NCBI GenBank assembly: GCA_013178015.1
Contig: JABLXR010000040.1
Span: 17,490-81,489 of the forward strand
Reading direction: 5' to 3'
Source of the DNA: Anaerolineae bacterium
GTDB lineage: Bacteria > Chloroflexota > Anaerolineae > DRVO01
Length of the DNA stretch: 64,000 nucleotides
Of the stretch, positions 39,592-48,550 are shown one piece after another (within the stretch, counting starts at the first letter, position 1; every line of letters starts with the position of its first letter). The notes under the pieces were generated by a model. That model saw only the letters and a list, made by a program, of their open reading frames with translations, was not told the origin of the DNA and made no database searches. The translations under genes were made by a program, and so were the position numbers.

Positions 39592-40905
39592 ATGATCATC
39601 TCCAGACGCGCCGATATGGGAGCCCTCTTCTCGATAGTGGTGATGCTGCTGGTCGGGTGCACCAGCGCTACTCCCGCCAGTATCGCGTCACCTACCTCAA
39701 CGCGACCACGGGAGAGCCCGCAGTCTCCCGCTCCCCCCGCACGTGCCACGATGGCGCCAACTCCGGCGGCCGAGGTTCGAGAAGTTGTCTCGCCCGTGTC
39801 GCCTCTGCCTACGCCGTCCGCTTCTCCCACGCGCAGGCCGGCGCCGACCCCCACTCCCACCATTGCCTGGCCCACCTGCGAGAGCTTCCCTGCCACCATC
39901 AGCTTCTTGCGGGACAACAACATCTGGCTCCTGGACGCCCAGTCCGGCACCGAGCGGCAGTTGACCTACGAGCCGGAGGGAATGGGGCTCGGCTATGCGC
40001 CCTCACCTGACGGGAAGTGGATTGCCTACGTCACCTGGTCTTTCCCCGACTGGGCCCTGAAGCTGGTCTCCACCGAGAGCGGGGAGGTCCGGCTCCTGGA
40101 GGAGAGCCGCAGGCCGCGGATTCCCGGTTCACTAGCCTGGTCCGATGATAGGCATCTCCAGTACCACGTCCTGATAGGGACGGAGTACATCAGCGGGGAG
40201 CCCGAGGAGGTGAGCAGCGTCGTGGTAGTCGACCTGGAGACTGGGGCGCACCGCGAGCTTGCCACTACTACCTTCCACCACCCGTCTCCCGACGGCAGGT
40301 ACGAGCTCACCGGGCACTGGTCGCCCGGGGGCTACCTTCTCCCTGAGCACGTGCCCTACCAACTCCTGGACCACAAGACCGGAGAGCAGCGGTCGGTCAT
40401 GGAGGAACCGGCGGACTTCCGCGGTTGGTCCCCAGACAGCGAACTCATGCTCTTCAGCTTGAGCTTAGGCCGGGAGTACACATCGTCGCTAGTGGCGATA
40501 GACGCAGAGACCCTCAACCGGTGCGCACTCACCCCCGAGGGAAAGCGGGCCGGCTGGCCGGCATGGTCTCCGGACAGCGAGAACGTAGCCTACGTGCAAT
40601 GTAGTCCGGAAGCGCCTGAGGTAGGCTGCCTGGACCTGGAGCTCTGGATCGCTGACCGCCACGGAGGAAGTCGTCAGCAGGTACTCTCGCGCGACTGCGC
40701 GCCGCTTGAAGGCCGGGTAGGCACGCCTGTGAGCGAGGCGATCTTCCTTCTGGAGCTCCTGTCCTGGACCCCTGACGGGTCGCGGCTCGTGTTCAGCGTG
40801 ACTCACGACACAGGACGAGATCTGTGGAGCGCAAGAGCCGACGGAAGTGGCCTGTGCCGCCTCGCTGCCGGGGCTTGGCCTCACGCCTTGGACTCCGCCG
40901 ACTGA
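39592..40905 (+). CDS. TolB/WD40-like beta-propeller lipoprotein
   Basis: 437 residues from ATG at 39592, with AAGGAGG at 39582-39588 just upstream; earlier in-frame ATGs would add a tail that hides the signal sequence. MLLVGCTS near residues 19-26 is a lipobox, followed by a serine/threonine/proline-rich linker to about residue 90. Propeller repeats then appear: NNIWLLDAQSGTERQLTYE, YAPSPDGKWIAYVTW, GWSPDSELMLFS, AWSPDSENVAYV and SWTPDGSRLVFS, the TolB/PD40 signature. It should be an outer-surface or membrane-anchored protein; its ligand is unknown. The next gene begins with a related propeller and is 58 bases downstream, so the pair probably forms one unit. Confidence 0.85.
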   Translation: MIISRRADMGALFSIVVMLLVGCTSATPASIASPTSTRPRESPQSPAPPARATMAPTPAAEVREVVSPVSPLPTPSASPTRRPAPTPTPTIAWPTCESFPATISFLRDNNIWLLDAQSGTERQLTYEPEGMGLGYAPSPDGKWIAYVTWSFPDWALKLVSTESGEVRLLEESRRPRIPGSLAWSDDRHLQYHVLIGTEYISGEPEEVSSVVVVDLETGAHRELATTTFHHPSPDGRYELTGHWSPGGYLLPEHVPYQLLDHKTGEQRSVMEEPADFRGWSPDSELMLFSLSLGREYTSSLVAIDAETLNRCALTPEGKRAGWPAWSPDSENVAYVQCSPEAPEVGCLDLELWIADRHGGSRQQVLSRDCAPLEGRVGTPVSEAIFLLELLSWTPDGSRLVFSVTHDTGRDLWSARADGSGLCRLAAGAWPHALDSAD

Positions 40906-40963
40906 TCAGCCACTGACATCCGGCCTGAAGGAGTACACACAATGGGAAAGAGGAGTGACGACG

Positions 40964-43900
40964 ATGCGGTCGAAACGATTCGGCAATCGAGTGATCCTGG
41001 TCATCCTGACCCTGTCTCTGCTGTCTCCAGCGCCCGCCGCTGGTGCCAGTCTTGCCCTGTCCACCCGGCACGGCCCGCCTGCGCCGCGCGTCTTCGAGGG
41101 CTACGGGGAGTTTCCGCGGATAGCCACGATTGCGCCATCAGGCGACGAAGGAGCTCTGGGGCTCTACCTCGTTGACGGAGACTCGGCCAGGCTGCTTCTG
41201 GACATGCCGGACCTCAACTGGGGAGCCGCCACGTTCAGCAGTCAGCTTTCACCAGACGGCAGGCACCTCGCCGCGTGTTTCCGAGGGGGCGACACGGCTC
41301 CATCGCAGATGGATCTCTTCGACCTCGAGGCGGGCAGCCGCACCACGATCACCCGGGGCGCAGGTGAACTGCAAGCGGAGACAGAACCAGAGGGCAGAGC
41401 ATATGAGGAGGTCACCTCGGTGGCCTGGTTGGATGATGCCCACTTGCTCTACTCAAAGGTGACCTGGAGCGCTTCTCCCGTCGAGCGAGGGGAGGTGTGG
41501 GTCAGCAGTCTAGACGGCGAAAACCAGAAGCTGCTGGGGACCGGGTACATAAGTCGAGTCCTCGGAGCATCACCGGACGGGCAGACGATCTATGTCACCC
41601 GGTTCATCCCCGGGGAGTGGGACTGGCAGGAGGAGGGCTTCGCCCTGCTCGACGTGGCCTCAGGGCAGGTGCGCTATCTGTGGCCCAAGGAGGACCGATC
41701 CACTGAAGCGCACTACAGCTTTGAGCTGGTCCGGCTTCCGGATGGCAGCCGTAAGCTGCTGTTCGCCACCGGCCAACGGGTCAGCACGGCGGTCGCCGAG
41801 CCACCCGTCATATGGGTGGCAGATCCCGAGACGGAACAGGCTGAGCAGGCGCTCGTCGTTTCCCAGGGCAGGGATCAGGGCAAGTCAACTGCCTATGACC
41901 TACCCAGGCAGTTCCTCTGGTCCCCCGTGTCCTCCGACGAGTTCCTTTATCTGGCGGACGGCGCCGGCCTGGGCGGCATATGGACGGTGGACCTGGCGAC
42001 GCACACGTCCTCGCCTGTGCCAGGCACGGAGTCGCTGGGCGACATGGCCGGGCGCATACTTGCCTGGGCTCCTGAAGGGATCGTGACCAAGGACGCAGAG
42101 ACGCTTCGGCTTCTTTCGGAAACGGGTGAGCCGATAGGTGAGATCGTGCTCGGGGACTCGGCACCTCTCACCAGTCAGGGCATAGCCGATGCCAAAGTGA
42201 ACTGGCCCGTTCCTTTCATACACCAGATGAACGACGTTCCGGAGTGGTTCAACGGGGGCTGGTCGTGCGGGCCCACGAGCATGGTGATGATCCTGGCGTA
42301 CTTCGGCCGGCTGGCGAAACATCCAATCACAGTGAATCACGGACAAGGTCCCCACGTGAGCGACTACGGCTTCTATGTCGCAGAGGAGTACTCCCACCAG
42401 TGTGGCCGCGAAGGCCCCCCGTCCTACACCTTCTCAGGCACGGCACCAGTCCCCCCAGCCCCGCCGGGCGAGCCCCCCAACCTTCCAGGCAAGGGAGCTC
42501 ACGGTCAGTGCGTGGATGCTGGTGGGGGCGCCATAGCGGGACTCATGTTCCGGTATGCTGAGAGGCATGATGTCGGCCACTACTATCTATACCCGGCCGG
42601 AACCCAAGATGAGGTGAAGCGCCTTCTCGACGCCGGCTCGGTGGTGGCCCTGGGCACCAGGTTGACCACAGCAGGACATATTGTCGTGGCCAAGGGATAC
42701 TACGAGAGCGGTGGGACCACCTACTTCATAGTCAACGACCCTAATGTCGGCCAGCGGGACCTCAGCTGGAGCCAGATGGTCGAGGTGAAGCATTGGGTGG
42801 CCTATCATGGACCACAGGTGTTCCCTCATGTGGAGCGCCTGGCGGGCTCACTAGGCTCAACCCTGCGCGTGGCCAACACCGAACGCGGTGCCTGGCGCTC
42901 CAGCCATGTTCAGGTCTGCCTGCTGAACCAAGATGGTAGCGTCGCCGCCACACCGCAGTTGGCGATAGGCCTGAGCGAAGTGGAGAGCCTTGCCCTAAGC
43001 AACGTGTCCGGAATCTCCGATGGCTGGCAGGGGTCGGCGATTTTGCGAGCATACAATCCCTCCGGTTCTTACAATACGCCGCCCTTCAATAACACTCCTG
43101 GGTTCGCGTCCGCAGTGGTTCACAATGCTCGGCGACACGCCACCGACGGCGGCGCCGTTCTTCCGACCGAGAGAGATGCCTACGAGGGCATTCTGACGAC
43201 CTATGAAGGATCCCTCTCCGGCGGCGGAGTAGGGCCGCAACTGCTATTCCCAAGCGTGCTCCGCAACTACTACGGCTGGTACACCTCGATCTACCTGATG
43301 AATGCCGGGGGCCAGCCGACGAGCGCCACCATCCACTACTACAACGCCGTCGGCGGGTGGCAGGGCAGTGTCACCTACAACCTTCCCCCCTTCACGCGGG
43401 TCAGGTGGACGAACAACGCTGTGGATCGTGGGTCCGCGCGGGCGGTCTCCAGCAACGGGCAGCCTCTGGCGGCTACAGTAGTCCAGGAGCGGGGCTCCGG
43501 GGTGTACGCTACCTGGTCCATGAGCCAGGAATACCCAGCCTCCAACCGCGGAGGAGACCGTGGCTTCCTACCATCCCTGCTGCGAGACTACTACACATGG
43601 ACCTCCGCCTACGTCAACCGGGCGGTGGACTACTACGTCTCCGGCAGCGCCTACTTCTACCCCAACGGCACCTCAAGGAGCTTCTATCTGGGCAACGGCA
43701 ACGCCTCGGAGGAGGTATATCTGAGCGTTCCTGCCCCGACCCCGACCGTAGTGCCGTCGGGATTCCATGGATCTGGTACGGTGGACAAGACCGGGGGTAG
43801 TGGTACCGTCGCCACCGTCGGTCAGCACTCCAACACGCAGACGGCGATGGGTCTGCGTGCACCTGCCGGAGGGCACCGGGAAGTCACGATCCCGTACCTG

Positions 43901-44185
43901 AACAGCGCCGATGAGACTGCTTCCCTCATAATACAGAATACATCTGCAGCTCCAATCACAATCACGGCGAACTACTACGACGGGCAGAGTGGAAACCTGG
44001 AGCTCAGCTATCCGCGCTCGGGTATACAGCCTGGTCACTCAGTGGAACTGCTGGTCGGATCCGGGGTGCCGGCTTCGTTCCGAGGCTCAGTGTGGGTACA
44101 AGCGCTCGAGGCCAGGGGCCGGGTCGCAGTGTCGGTACAGCAGAGCCAAGCTAACGACAACGGCTACGGTTACTCCTTGCCGTAG
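40964..44185 (+). CDS. Large secreted protein: TolB-like propeller, C39-type peptidase domain and repeated beta modules
   Basis: 1073 residues. ATG at 40964 follows AGGAG at 40951-40955 and gives a signal peptide (basic start, hydrophobic VILVILTLSLLSPAPAAGA). Residues about 30-400 look like a propeller (QLSPDGRHLAACF, VAWLDDAHLLYS). Residues about 415-620 are a papain-like C39_2 domain: GGWSCGPTSMVMILAYFG gives the cysteine, TTAGHIVVAKGYY the histidine and FIVNDPNVG the aspartate. The last 450 residues hold repeated modules with LLFPSVLRNYYGWYTSIYLMNAG and FLPSLLRDYYTWTSAYVNRAV. Probably an exported protease or adhesin-like enzyme. A strong hairpin follows at 44212. Confidence 0.85.
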   Translation: MRSKRFGNRVILVILTLSLLSPAPAAGASLALSTRHGPPAPRVFEGYGEFPRIATIAPSGDEGALGLYLVDGDSARLLLDMPDLNWGAATFSSQLSPDGRHLAACFRGGDTAPSQMDLFDLEAGSRTTITRGAGELQAETEPEGRAYEEVTSVAWLDDAHLLYSKVTWSASPVERGEVWVSSLDGENQKLLGTGYISRVLGASPDGQTIYVTRFIPGEWDWQEEGFALLDVASGQVRYLWPKEDRSTEAHYSFELVRLPDGSRKLLFATGQRVSTAVAEPPVIWVADPETEQAEQALVVSQGRDQGKSTAYDLPRQFLWSPVSSDEFLYLADGAGLGGIWTVDLATHTSSPVPGTESLGDMAGRILAWAPEGIVTKDAETLRLLSETGEPIGEIVLGDSAPLTSQGIADAKVNWPVPFIHQMNDVPEWFNGGWSCGPTSMVMILAYFGRLAKHPITVNHGQGPHVSDYGFYVAEEYSHQCGREGPPSYTFSGTAPVPPAPPGEPPNLPGKGAHGQCVDAGGGAIAGLMFRYAERHDVGHYYLYPAGTQDEVKRLLDAGSVVALGTRLTTAGHIVVAKGYYESGGTTYFIVNDPNVGQRDLSWSQMVEVKHWVAYHGPQVFPHVERLAGSLGSTLRVANTERGAWRSSHVQVCLLNQDGSVAATPQLAIGLSEVESLALSNVSGISDGWQGSAILRAYNPSGSYNTPPFNNTPGFASAVVHNARRHATDGGAVLPTERDAYEGILTTYEGSLSGGGVGPQLLFPSVLRNYYGWYTSIYLMNAGGQPTSATIHYYNAVGGWQGSVTYNLPPFTRVRWTNNAVDRGSARAVSSNGQPLAATVVQERGSGVYATWSMSQEYPASNRGGDRGFLPSLLRDYYTWTSAYVNRAVDYYVSGSAYFYPNGTSRSFYLGNGNASEEVYLSVPAPTPTVVPSGFHGSGTVDKTGGSGTVATVGQHSNTQTAMGLRAPAGGHREVTIPYLNSADETASLIIQNTSAAPITITANYYDGQSGNLELSYPRSGIQPGHSVELLVGSGVPASFRGSVWVQALEARGRVAVSVQQSQANDNGYGYSLP

Positions 44186-44497
44186 CGCTATCAGGTGCCG
44201 ACGAGGAAGCTCAGGGGGAGCCGACCGGCTCCCCCTGTTCTCTGAGACCTGGGTCACAATCTGGCGGGCCCGGGCCAGGCAGTAGGGGCGCGGTCTCCGC
44301 GCCCGGCAAGATGCCGTCCCCGCGCCCGACGTGGAGTGCCCCGAGGCACGCACGCCGCTGGCCTCACTCCGATGCATAGCCCCCCCCTGGCCGCAGGCCT
44401 TCAGCGGGCGCCTTCAGCCGCCCGCGTCCGCTTGAGCGACTTGAGCGACCCTACGCCCCCGGTGTACCATGCGGCCCTAACCCCAGGAGGAATCGCC
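44186..44497. other. Intergenic stretch with hairpins
   Basis: About 310 bases between the secreted protein gene and the isomerase-like gene. It holds the terminator at 44212-44237 and a further GC hairpin, GGGCGCGG (44286-44293) with CCGCGCCC (44297-44304), of the type common as dispersed intergenic repeats. No gene or clear promoter was seen. Confidence 0.5.
44212..44237 (+). terminator. Rho-independent-like terminator after secreted protein gene
   Basis: CAGGGGGAGCC (44212-44222) pairs perfectly with GGCTCCCCCTG (44227-44237) around GACC, followed by TTCTCTG. It lies 27 bases after the stop codon. Confidence 0.75.
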
Positions 44498-45331
44498 ATG
44501 AAGAAGGGCATGTGTTGGGGCGGGCTGCCGTCCGGGCTGAGCATCGAGGAGCGGCTGGATCTGGCCGCCAAGGCGGGTTTCGACGGCATCGAGCCGCGCA
44601 TCGCCGATCCGGGCAGCGGAGACCTGGTGAACGCGGATTCGACCGACGCCGACCTGGCCAACGTGGTGCGCATGGCCAAGGACCGTGGCCTGGCCCTCTG
44701 CAGCGTGATGGGGGGCGGGGTCTCGGTGCGGGTCTATCCCATCGTCTCCGACGACCCGGCCGTGCGGGCCAAGGGGAAGGACGCCATCCGCCGGGCGCTC
44801 AACATAACTGCCGCCTTGGACGCCGAGGTGCTCCTCCTGGTCCCGCACTGGGTGAACGACGCCGTGCGCTACGATCACTGCTACGACCGGGCCAAGGAAG
44901 CCCTGCAGGAGCTGGGGCCGGAGGCGGAGAAGCTGGGCGTCACCATCGGAGTGGAGAACGTCTGGAACAAGTTCCTGCTCAGTCCCATCGAGTTCGCCCG
45001 GTTCGTGGACGAGGTGGGCTCGCCGGCGGTACAGGCCTACTTCGACGTGGGCAACGTCCTGGTGTGGGGCTACCCCTACCATTGGATAGAGATTCTGAAC
45101 CAGCGCATCAAGCGGGTGCACATCAAAGACTTCAAGACCGACATCAACAACGCCCGTGGCTTCGCCCAGCTGCTGAACGGCGACGTGGACTGGCCGCGGG
45201 TGATGCAGGCCCTGCGCGGCATCGGCTACGACGGCTGGGTGACGGCCGAGGTGGGGCTGTACAAGTACTTCCCCATCGAGTCCGTGTACGACACGTCGGT
45301 GGCGATGGATCGGATCTTCGCCCTGGCTTAG
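44498..45331 (+). CDS. Sugar phosphate isomerase/epimerase-like TIM barrel
   Basis: 277 residues from ATG at 44498, with AGGAGG at 44485-44490. The pattern fits the xylose-isomerase-like barrel superfamily: LAAKAGFDGIEPRIADPG, then LGVTIGVENVWNKFL with a glutamate ligand, QAYFDVGNVLVWGYPYHWI with Asp and His, RVHIKDFKTD with His/Lys/Asp, and WVTAEVGLY with the final glutamate. Four acidic/histidine metal ligands are therefore in place. It resembles hexulose-6-phosphate isomerases and tagatose 3-epimerases. It stands alone between secreted-protein genes. It is not closely similar to the other barrel at 10424-11341 beyond the fold motifs. Confidence 0.85.
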   Translation: MKKGMCWGGLPSGLSIEERLDLAAKAGFDGIEPRIADPGSGDLVNADSTDADLANVVRMAKDRGLALCSVMGGGVSVRVYPIVSDDPAVRAKGKDAIRRALNITAALDAEVLLLVPHWVNDAVRYDHCYDRAKEALQELGPEAEKLGVTIGVENVWNKFLLSPIEFARFVDEVGSPAVQAYFDVGNVLVWGYPYHWIEILNQRIKRVHIKDFKTDINNARGFAQLLNGDVDWPRVMQALRGIGYDGWVTAEVGLYKYFPIESVYDTSVAMDRIFALA

Positions 45332-45346
45332 GGTGGTACGCCAGAG

Positions 45347-45369
45347 GGCAGGCACAGTGGCCTGCCCCT
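45347..45369. repeat. Short inverted intergenic repeat
   Basis: GGCAGGCACAGTGGCCTGCC (45348-45367) flanked by GGGCAGG...CCTGCCCC resembles a dispersed 'GTAGGGGCAGGCC' element seen between genes in many bacteria. It may also weakly terminate the upstream gene. Confidence 0.45.
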
Positions 45370-45461
45370 ACCACAGCAGACGGGCTGGCGTGGGGGCGGA
45401 CCGCCGTGCCTGTCATCTATGGCAATTGCCCCATCGGCGTTGCCCCACTAAGATACGGGGC

Positions 45462-46712
45462 ATGTTCCCATCCAGTCTCCTCGGGTTCAGCCGCGCTAGG
45501 GCCGCCATCGTTACCGCCGCTCTGGCGGCGCTGGTCCTCTCGGGCTGCGCCCAGGAGGCCGTCCTCTCGGCGGTGGACGCCCAGCCGCGGACCATCACCC
45601 CCAATGCCGACGGTATCACCGATGCCACCCGCATCAGCTACAGCCTGCGCCGATCGGCCAGGGTCTCCATCTACCTGGTGGATCGGGCGGGGGGGAACCA
45701 CTACTTCCGGCAGGAGGCGCGCCGGTCGCCGGGGGACTATCAGGTGGACTTCGGGGGGGTGGTGGACGGGCGCTGCCTCCCCGACGGCGACTACCGACTG
45801 GTGGTGGAGGCGGATCCCCTCGATGGAGGGGGCGGGCCCGCCGTGAGCGAGCTCGACCTGGCCATCCGCGATGCCGACACCGACTACCCGGAGATCATCG
45901 GCCTCACGGCCTTTCCCCAGACGTTCACCCCCAACCGCGACGGCCTGGGAGACCGGGTGCGCATCACATACGACCTGACCAAGCCGGTGACGCGCCTGTC
46001 GCTGTACCTGGAGGGCGCCGATGGTCAGCGCTATACCGTGCCCGAGGACAAGATTCGGGAGTTCGGGGCCGCCGGGAGGCACGAGCACGACTACGACGGC
46101 GGCATTGACCTGGGCGCTGAGCCCCCGCCGGCGGGGAAGTACCGCGTGGTGCTGGTAGTCGAGGATGCGGTGGGCAGCCAGGCCCGGGCGGAGACTGAGC
46201 TCACGGTGGAGCAGGGCGGGGTACCGCGGGCCACCATCGTCAAGTCGGGCGAGGGTATGGGAGTGGAGTGGAGCGCTACTGCCGTGCCTCTGGGTGAGGT
46301 GCTGTACTTCACCCTCACGGTGCAGAACATAGGCAGCGTACCCATCCGCACCCAGGGACCGGAGCCCGGCACGGTATACGACAACACCCAGACCTACAAC
46401 AACCTCGGTTATTACGTCAGTTCGGGGGCCTTTCGCATCGGGGTCAACTACGAAGGCAACAGCGCCGGCGATCCATATCCTTACCGCTGGCAGCTAGGGC
46501 CCACGTCTGAGCTCACCTGCATCCCCTTCAACGGCCAGGACTACTACTACCTGATGCCGGGACAGACGGTCACCGTGCACGGGGGGATTCGCATGGTAGA
46601 GCCCACCCCCCGCCGGCAGCCCCACTTCTGGGCGGGACTGATTCACGAGGACGTGGAGTACGTTCCCGGCGAGGACTACGTCAATCCAACCGCCATAACC
46701 ATCGGTTACTAG
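45462..46712 (+). CDS. Lipoprotein with two FlgD-like beta-sandwich repeats
   Basis: 416 residues from ATG at 45462. An arginine-rich start and the hydrophobic AAIVTAALAALVLSGC lead to a lipobox LSGC near residues 25-28. Two homologous modules follow. The first begins TITPNADGITDATRISYSL and the second TFTPNRDGLGDRVRITYDL; each ends with 'PDGDYRLVVEA' or 'PAGKYRVVLVVED'. This is the FlgD/immunoglobulin-like pattern often seen in secreted scaffold proteins. A third region of about 150 residues has a YLMPGQTVTVHGGIRM segment and may be another beta domain. Likely exported and membrane-anchored; partner unknown. Glycosyltransferase genes follow closely. Confidence 0.82.
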   Translation: MFPSSLLGFSRARAAIVTAALAALVLSGCAQEAVLSAVDAQPRTITPNADGITDATRISYSLRRSARVSIYLVDRAGGNHYFRQEARRSPGDYQVDFGGVVDGRCLPDGDYRLVVEADPLDGGGGPAVSELDLAIRDADTDYPEIIGLTAFPQTFTPNRDGLGDRVRITYDLTKPVTRLSLYLEGADGQRYTVPEDKIREFGAAGRHEHDYDGGIDLGAEPPPAGKYRVVLVVEDAVGSQARAETELTVEQGGVPRATIVKSGEGMGVEWSATAVPLGEVLYFTLTVQNIGSVPIRTQGPEPGTVYDNTQTYNNLGYYVSSGAFRIGVNYEGNSAGDPYPYRWQLGPTSELTCIPFNGQDYYYLMPGQTVTVHGGIRMVEPTPRRQPHFWAGLIHEDVEYVPGEDYVNPTAITIGY

Positions 46713-46720
46713 GGCCGGCC

Positions 46721-47653
46721 GTGGCTAGCCCCGATCTCGAAGTCGCCATCGTCAGCTACAACGTTCGAGAGCTGCTGCGTGCCTGCCTGGAGAGCGTCTT
46801 TCGCTGCGCCGGGGACGAGGGGCTGCGGGCTCGGGTGTGGGTGCTGGACAATGCCAGCGCCGACGGCAGCGCCGACATGGTGGAGCGCCACTTCGCCGCG
46901 GTGCTGGTCCGGCGCCGCGTCTCCAACCTCGGTTTCGCCGGGGGCGCCAACGCTCTCCTCGTGGAGGGGGCGGGAGAACGGGCGCCGCTGCTGCTTCTCA
47001 ATCCCGACACTGAGGTCCGTCCAGGCGCCCTCACCTTTCTGCTCGAGGATGTGCAGGCGTTGCCCCGAGCAGGGATCGTGGGGCCGGGGTTGATCTACGG
47101 AGACGGCTCCCTGCAACACTCGGCTTTCCGCTTCCCGGGGCTGGTGCAGACGTTCCTGGAGTTCTTCCCCGTGAATTGGAGGCTGCAGGAAAGCGGGCTG
47201 AACGGGCGCTATCCTCTGCAAGAGCGCCGCCCCTGGCCCTTCCTCTGCGATCATCCCCTGGGAGCGGCCATGATGCTGCGGCCGGAGATGCTGCGGGAAG
47301 TGGGGGCGATGGACTCGGGCTTCTTCATGTACTGCGAGGAAGTGGACTGGTGTTGGCGGGCGTGGCGAGCGGGATGGGAGGTGTGGAGCGATCCCCGCGC
47401 CGTAGTCGTGCATCATGCCGGGCAGAGCACGGGCCAGGCGCGCCCGGCCATGTACGTCCAGCTCTGGCGCAGCCGCTACCGGCTCTTCTCCAAGCACCGA
47501 GGCTGCGCGTACGCAGGGGCGGTGAGGCTGGTGGTGCGGGCGGGGCTGGCCCGCGAGCGGCGTCGGCTGGCCGGCCAGCACCGGGAAGGACGAATGACGG
47601 AGGCTGCGCTCCGACAGAGCCTGGACGCCCTCGATGCCGTGGCGAGGCTGTAG
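46721..47653 (+). CDS. GT2 glycosyltransferase (rhamnosyltransferase-like)
   Basis: 310 residues from GTG at 46721, eight bases after the lipoprotein stop. VAIVSYNVRELLRACLESV and VWVLDNASADGSADMV form the nucleotide-sugar site; RRRVSNLGFAGGANALL and LLLLNPDTEVRPG give the D-x-D-type motif. PLGAAMMLRPEMLREVGAMDSGFFMYCEEVDWCWRA is the acceptor/catalytic region (E-D/E-V-D). This is the WbbL-like group that adds rhamnose or similar sugars to lipid-linked acceptors. No membrane helix. It pairs with the next GT2 gene (3-base gap), implying a shared role in a surface glycan. Confidence 0.9.
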   Translation: MASPDLEVAIVSYNVRELLRACLESVFRCAGDEGLRARVWVLDNASADGSADMVERHFAAVLVRRRVSNLGFAGGANALLVEGAGERAPLLLLNPDTEVRPGALTFLLEDVQALPRAGIVGPGLIYGDGSLQHSAFRFPGLVQTFLEFFPVNWRLQESGLNGRYPLQERRPWPFLCDHPLGAAMMLRPEMLREVGAMDSGFFMYCEEVDWCWRAWRAGWEVWSDPRAVVVHHAGQSTGQARPAMYVQLWRSRYRLFSKHRGCAYAGAVRLVVRAGLARERRRLAGQHREGRMTEAALRQSLDALDAVARL

Positions 47654-47656
47654 GCG

Positions 47657-48412
47657 GTGACCATCGAGGCGGTGGTCCTCACCAGCAATGAGCGGGCTAA
47701 CCTGCCCGACTGTCTGCGGAGCCTTCTCTGGGCCGACGCTATCATGGTGTTCGACTCGGGCAGCTGGGATGGCACTCAGGACATCGCTCGGGACCTCGGG
47801 GCCCGGGTGGTGGAGCACCCCTTCGAAGATTTCGCCTCCCAGCGCAGTGCCGCCCTGGAGGCAGCTAAGGGGGATTGGGTGTTCTTCGTGGATGCGGACG
47901 AGCGCTGCCCTCCCGAGTTGGCGGCCGAGATACGGCGCGCGGTGGAAGGCGCGCCGGCTGGATGGTGGGTGCCCCGCGACAACTACCTCTTCGGGCGACT
48001 CACTCGCTACGCCGGCTGGTACCCAGACTACCAGCTGCGGCTCCTGCGGCGGGGAAGGGCGCGTTACGACCCGAGGAGACCGGTGCACGAGACGGTGCTC
48101 CTGGACGGGGAGCAGGCCTGGCTGAAGCACTCGCTCGTGCACTACAACTACGCCTCGGTGTGGCAATTCATGGCCAAGCAGGGGCGGTACGCTCACCTGG
48201 AGGCGGGGGCACTGGGCCGCCAGGGAGTTCCTCGTCGGGTGAGGACGCTTCTGTCTCGCCCGGCGCGCGAGTTCTGGCGGCGCTTCGTCCAGCTCGAGGG
48301 CTATCGAATGGGTGGGCACGGGCTGCTTCTGAGTGTGCTCACTGCTTACTACAGCCTCGCTGCTTACTGGCTGTACCTACGGATGCCGGAGGATGCCGCG
48401 CCAGGGCGGTAG
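47657..48412 (+). CDS. GT2 glycosyltransferase, WaaE/KdtX-like
   Basis: 251 residues from GTG at 47657. IEAVVLTSNERANLPDCLRSL, then IMVFDSGSWDGTQDIARDLGARVVEHPF, and DWVFFVDADERCPPEL are the hallmarks of the short WaaE-like GT2 group. VPRDNYLFGRLTRYAGWYPDYQLRLLRRG and HETVLLDG complete the pattern. These enzymes transfer a hexose onto a lipid-linked core or glycan. The C-terminal 70 residues include a hydrophobic segment (GLLLSVLTAYYSLAAYWLYL) that could sit at the membrane. A separate promoter begins about 80 bases later for tsaE, so this gene ends the unit. Confidence 0.9.
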   Translation: MTIEAVVLTSNERANLPDCLRSLLWADAIMVFDSGSWDGTQDIARDLGARVVEHPFEDFASQRSAALEAAKGDWVFFVDADERCPPELAAEIRRAVEGAPAGWWVPRDNYLFGRLTRYAGWYPDYQLRLLRRGRARYDPRRPVHETVLLDGEQAWLKHSLVHYNYASVWQFMAKQGRYAHLEAGALGRQGVPRRVRTLLSRPAREFWRRFVQLEGYRMGGHGLLLSVLTAYYSLAAYWLYLRMPEDAAPGR

Positions 48413-48494
48413 AGCCCAGTGTCGGGGAGGTGCGGCACCAGGCCGACACGCGGCCAGGTGCCTCTGTGCCCTGAAGTGTGGCCGCAGGAACGGA

Positions 48495-48523
48495 TTGTAG
48501 GCTACCCTGGCCCAGCGTATAAT
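48495..48523 (+). promoter_or_regulatory. Sigma-70 promoter for the tsaE operon
   Basis: TTGTAG at 48495-48500 and a perfect TATAAT at 48518-48523 are 17 bases apart, 27 bases before the tsaE ATG. It should drive tsaE, the GNAT gene, the membrane regulator and the P-loop kinase, which are linked by overlapping ends. Confidence 0.82.
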
Positions 48524-48550
48524 GCCGAGAGGTCAGAGGCACGACAAGCC

